32,883 nt of DNA, from NCBI GenBank assembly GCA_934511165.1, contig CAKSWA010000023.1, positions 1 through 32,883 of the forward strand, given 5' to 3'. A program made the position numbers and the translations under genes. Under the pieces are notes generated by a model that did no database searches, had not been told where the DNA came from, and saw only the letters and a list, made by a program, of their open reading frames with translations. Of the stretch, positions 31,169 through 32,883 are shown piece by piece (position 1 is the first letter of the stretch; each line of letters begins with the position of its first letter). This stretch comes from an uncultured Oscillospiraceae bacterium (GTDB lineage: Bacteria; Bacillota; Clostridia; Oscillospirales; Oscillospiraceae).

Positions 31169-31227
31169 AAAACCGCCGCGAATTTCCTGCTCCTTAGGGG
31201 AGGGAAATTCGCGGCGGTTTTCGTTTT
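31169..31227. terminator. Long bidirectional terminator
   Basis: AAAACCGCCGCGAATTTCC (31169-31187) pairs perfectly with 31203-31221 over 19 bp; the loop itself can form a small CTCC/GGAG hairpin. T runs occur on both strands, serving the sugar transferase (+) and the M56 gene (-). Confidence 0.92.
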
Positions 31228-31261
31228 GCGCGTGTCTTGATGCATCGGCAGAGGCGGCGCG

Positions 31262-32883
31262 TCAATCGTATGCGACGGTATAGTTCAGTTCCCCCAAAGA
31301 AGCGAGCCGGATCGTTCTCACCTCAAAGGCGGCATAGGTAAAGGTCATTTCTTCGCCTGCGGGAAGAGCTGTTTCATCGGAGCCAATCGTAATGTGCAGG
31401 GGGGCCTCTCCGTTATTGCGGATCGTCACCGATGTGAATTTATGCGTTTCAAAGTTTGTTTTGATAACCTGTAAGTGTAAGCCGCTGTCGCTGAAAAACA
31501 GCTCGCCGACGGCAGCGATATCACCGCTGTCATGCGCCCTTTGAACGACACACAGGCTGCCGTCCGATTCATCCAGCCGAAGGGAATAGTCGTATTTCCC
31601 GCGGTCTTCCAGCGTGTAACTCTCACCGTTGGCATAGTCGCAGACTATGATGCGGCTGTCGATGATGCCGGAGCCGAAGGTGACTGTGGAGCACAGATCG
31701 GGAAGTCCGTCACCGGTGAGGTCGCAGAAATATGTGTTCCAGATGGGCATTCCGGTATAAAGCGGTGTGATCTCGTTTTCCGTCACGGCTTCCATCTTCT
31801 CCGGATAGCAGCGGAACGTTACGCCCGGATATTCTGGGAGATCGATTTCAAGGCGTCCGTCCCAGTTCGTTATCTCGGGTTTTTCCAGATAGTCGAACCA
31901 CTTTTCCGCTTGCGCCGGTCCTAAACCGGACACATTATCACCGACGCTGGGCGAGCTCCGCTCTGTTTTCGGATCCGTCAGAAAGCAGACGGCGGCCACG
32001 ACGCAGACAACCACAGACGCCAGAACGATCCAGAATGCGGGCTTCTTATAGTTCATCACGGACTTCACCCGCTCCTTTATGCCCACCTCGCCGAAAGCGA
32101 GGGGACACGCCGCGATGCTGCGGCGGCTGACGCTGCAGGATACGAGCGCCTGCGTATAATCGGCTCGCTGCTCGCTGCCCATTTCCCGGATGACCTTTTC
32201 ATCGCAGGCAAGCTCGATATCCCGGCACAGCAGGATATAGCCGAGCCATAGCAGCGGATTGAACCAGTGGACCGTCAGCAGCAGAAAGCCGAGCGGCTTC
32301 CACCAGTGATCCCTGCGGCGGATGTGTGTCTGCTCGTGGGCGATCACATGATCCATCTCGCGTTTGTCCATATGATACGGGAGATAGATCTTTGGCCGGA
32401 TGATCCCCAGCACGAACGGAGAACAAACATTTTCGCTTTGATAGATATTGTCCCGCAATATCACCGCTTCGCAGACCCTGCGGCGCAAACGCCGGTAGCT
32501 CACGGCGGAGTAGAGGAAAAGTGCAGCTACTCCCAAAAGCCAAATCACCGTTAAAACCGGGATCCATATTTGCAGCGGATTGGCGCTTGCGCCCGGCGCG
32601 GGCGCAAGCGAATGGGCAATGACCGGGTTGATGACCTGATCGAGAGCGGGAACGCCCGTCTGGACGGAAGGCGTCTGCTCCATCATAATGCTCGGGCTGA
32701 CCGTTTCCGCGCTCGGGATCAGGCTCAAAGCGCTCTCGATCGAAAACGGGAAGATCAACCGCACGGCGACAATGCCCCAGAGCAGAACATTCATCCATTT
32801 CGGTGTTTTTTTCAGGCAGAGCCGCAATACCAGAACCGCGATCACGATCCAGCTCGCGGCTATGCTCCGGTTGACGATCTCCA
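31262..32883 (-). CDS. M56 (BlaR1-like) membrane metallopeptidase, 5' end beyond the window
   Basis: At least 540 residues are present. The frame stays open to the last base, and upstream of the GTG at 32843-32845 it reads EIVNRSIAASWIVIAV, the usual M56 N-terminal helix, so the true start lies outside. Seen: VRLIFPFSIESALSLIP, a helix (about 95-115), SPFVLGIIRPKIYLP, the zinc motif HEQTH in VIAHEQTHIRRRDHWWKP, the partner site ELACDEKVI, and a fourth helix near IVLASVVVCVVAAVCFL. The external C-terminal domain (about 270 residues) has no SxxK or KTG of a beta-lactam sensor. It contains DLTGDGLPDL, reminiscent of FG-GAP calcium-binding loops. It is probably a signalling protease paired with a BlaI-type repressor that would lie right of the window. 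Confidence 0.9.
   Translation of the reverse strand, partial: EIVNRSIAASWIVIAVLVLRLCLKKTPKWMNVLLWGIVAVRLIFPFSIESALSLIPSAETVSPSIMMEQTPSVQTGVPALDQVINPVIAHSLAPAPGASANPLQIWIPVLTVIWLLGVAALFLYSAVSYRRLRRRVCEAVILRDNIYQSENVCSPFVLGIIRPKIYLPYHMDKREMDHVIAHEQTHIRRRDHWWKPLGFLLLTVHWFNPLLWLGYILLCRDIELACDEKVIREMGSEQRADYTQALVSCSVSRRSIAACPLAFGEVGIKERVKSVMNYKKPAFWIVLASVVVCVVAAVCFLTDPKTERSSPSVGDNVSGLGPAQAEKWFDYLEKPEITNWDGRLEIDLPEYPGVTFRCYPEKMEAVTENEITPLYTGMPIWNTYFCDLTGDGLPDLCSTVTFGSGIIDSRIIVCDYANGESYTLEDRGKYDYSLRLDESDGSLCVVQRAHDSGDIAAVGELFFSDSGLHLQVIKTNFETHKFTSVTIRNNGEAPLHITIGSDETALPAGEEMTFTYAAFEVRTIRLASLGELNYTVAYD

Noticed and set aside
31262..32883. Beta-lactam sensor BlaR1/MecR1
   Set aside because: Only the M56 protease half matches; the outer domain lacks the SxxK and KTG motifs of a penicillin-binding sensor.

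Overview
The window looks like a chromosomal segment of a GC-rich, Gram-positive-type member of the Clostridia, most likely an Oscillospiraceae-like gut bacterium. This is an inference from several things: monoderm-type lipoproteins and an LCP wall-polymer ligase, a class B PBP paired with an FHA-FtsW protein, a Trp T-box leader, UPF0340 and DUF4342 proteins, an InlB-repeat surface protein with a Thr-Pro stalk, and strong purine-rich Shine-Dalgarno sites that sometimes serve TTG or GTG starts. No phage, insertion sequence, rRNA or CRISPR array is visible.

Layout, left to right. Positions 1-108 hold three tandem hairpins. From 107 to 7714, on the minus strand, lies one tight five-gene operon transcribed right to left: FHA-FtsW/RodA/SpoVE, class B PBP, ABC-F ATPase, recG and a zinc-ribbon membrane protein. 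Junctions overlap or are 25-29 bases. Its promoter at about 7750 is back to back with the promoter of tmk (thymidylate kinase, +). A tRNA-Ser(GCT) with its own promoter and hairpin follows. On the minus strand come trpB (TrpB2 type) behind a tryptophan T-box leader, and pepF. On the plus strand come a glycerate 2-kinase with an apparent internal deletion, an ECF transporter S component and a UPF0340 protein, then a DUF4342 protein on the minus strand.

From 15.4 kb to the right the content turns to the cell surface. There are two MBOAT O-acyltransferase plus SGNH/AlgJ-like pairs (15483-18278 and 20870-23373). They flank a LytR-CpsA-Psr enzyme and two small lipoproteins. Next are a large InlB-repeat/Thr-Pro-rich membrane-anchored protein (-), a tandem pair of GT14-like glycosyltransferases (-), a membrane-anchored protein built of six 63-69-residue units plus leucine-rich repeats (+), and a WbaP-like initiating sugar phosphotransferase (+). 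An M56 (BlaR1-like) membrane metallopeptidase (-) runs off the right edge.

Working model (inference): the right half is a surface-glycan locus. The phosphoglycosyltransferase starts a lipid-linked glycan, the GT14-like enzymes extend or branch it, the two MBOAT/SGNH pairs O-acylate it outside the membrane, and the LCP enzyme attaches it to peptidoglycan. No flippase, polymerase or ABC exporter is visible, so the rest of the pathway must be elsewhere. Points most worth following up are the duplicated acylation modules around the LCP gene, the near-mirror-image divergent promoters at 27596-27678, the six-unit protein at 27709-29661, the internally deleted glycerate kinase, the 48-base in-frame minisatellite, and a promoter -10 box sitting in a terminator loop at 29706-29711.
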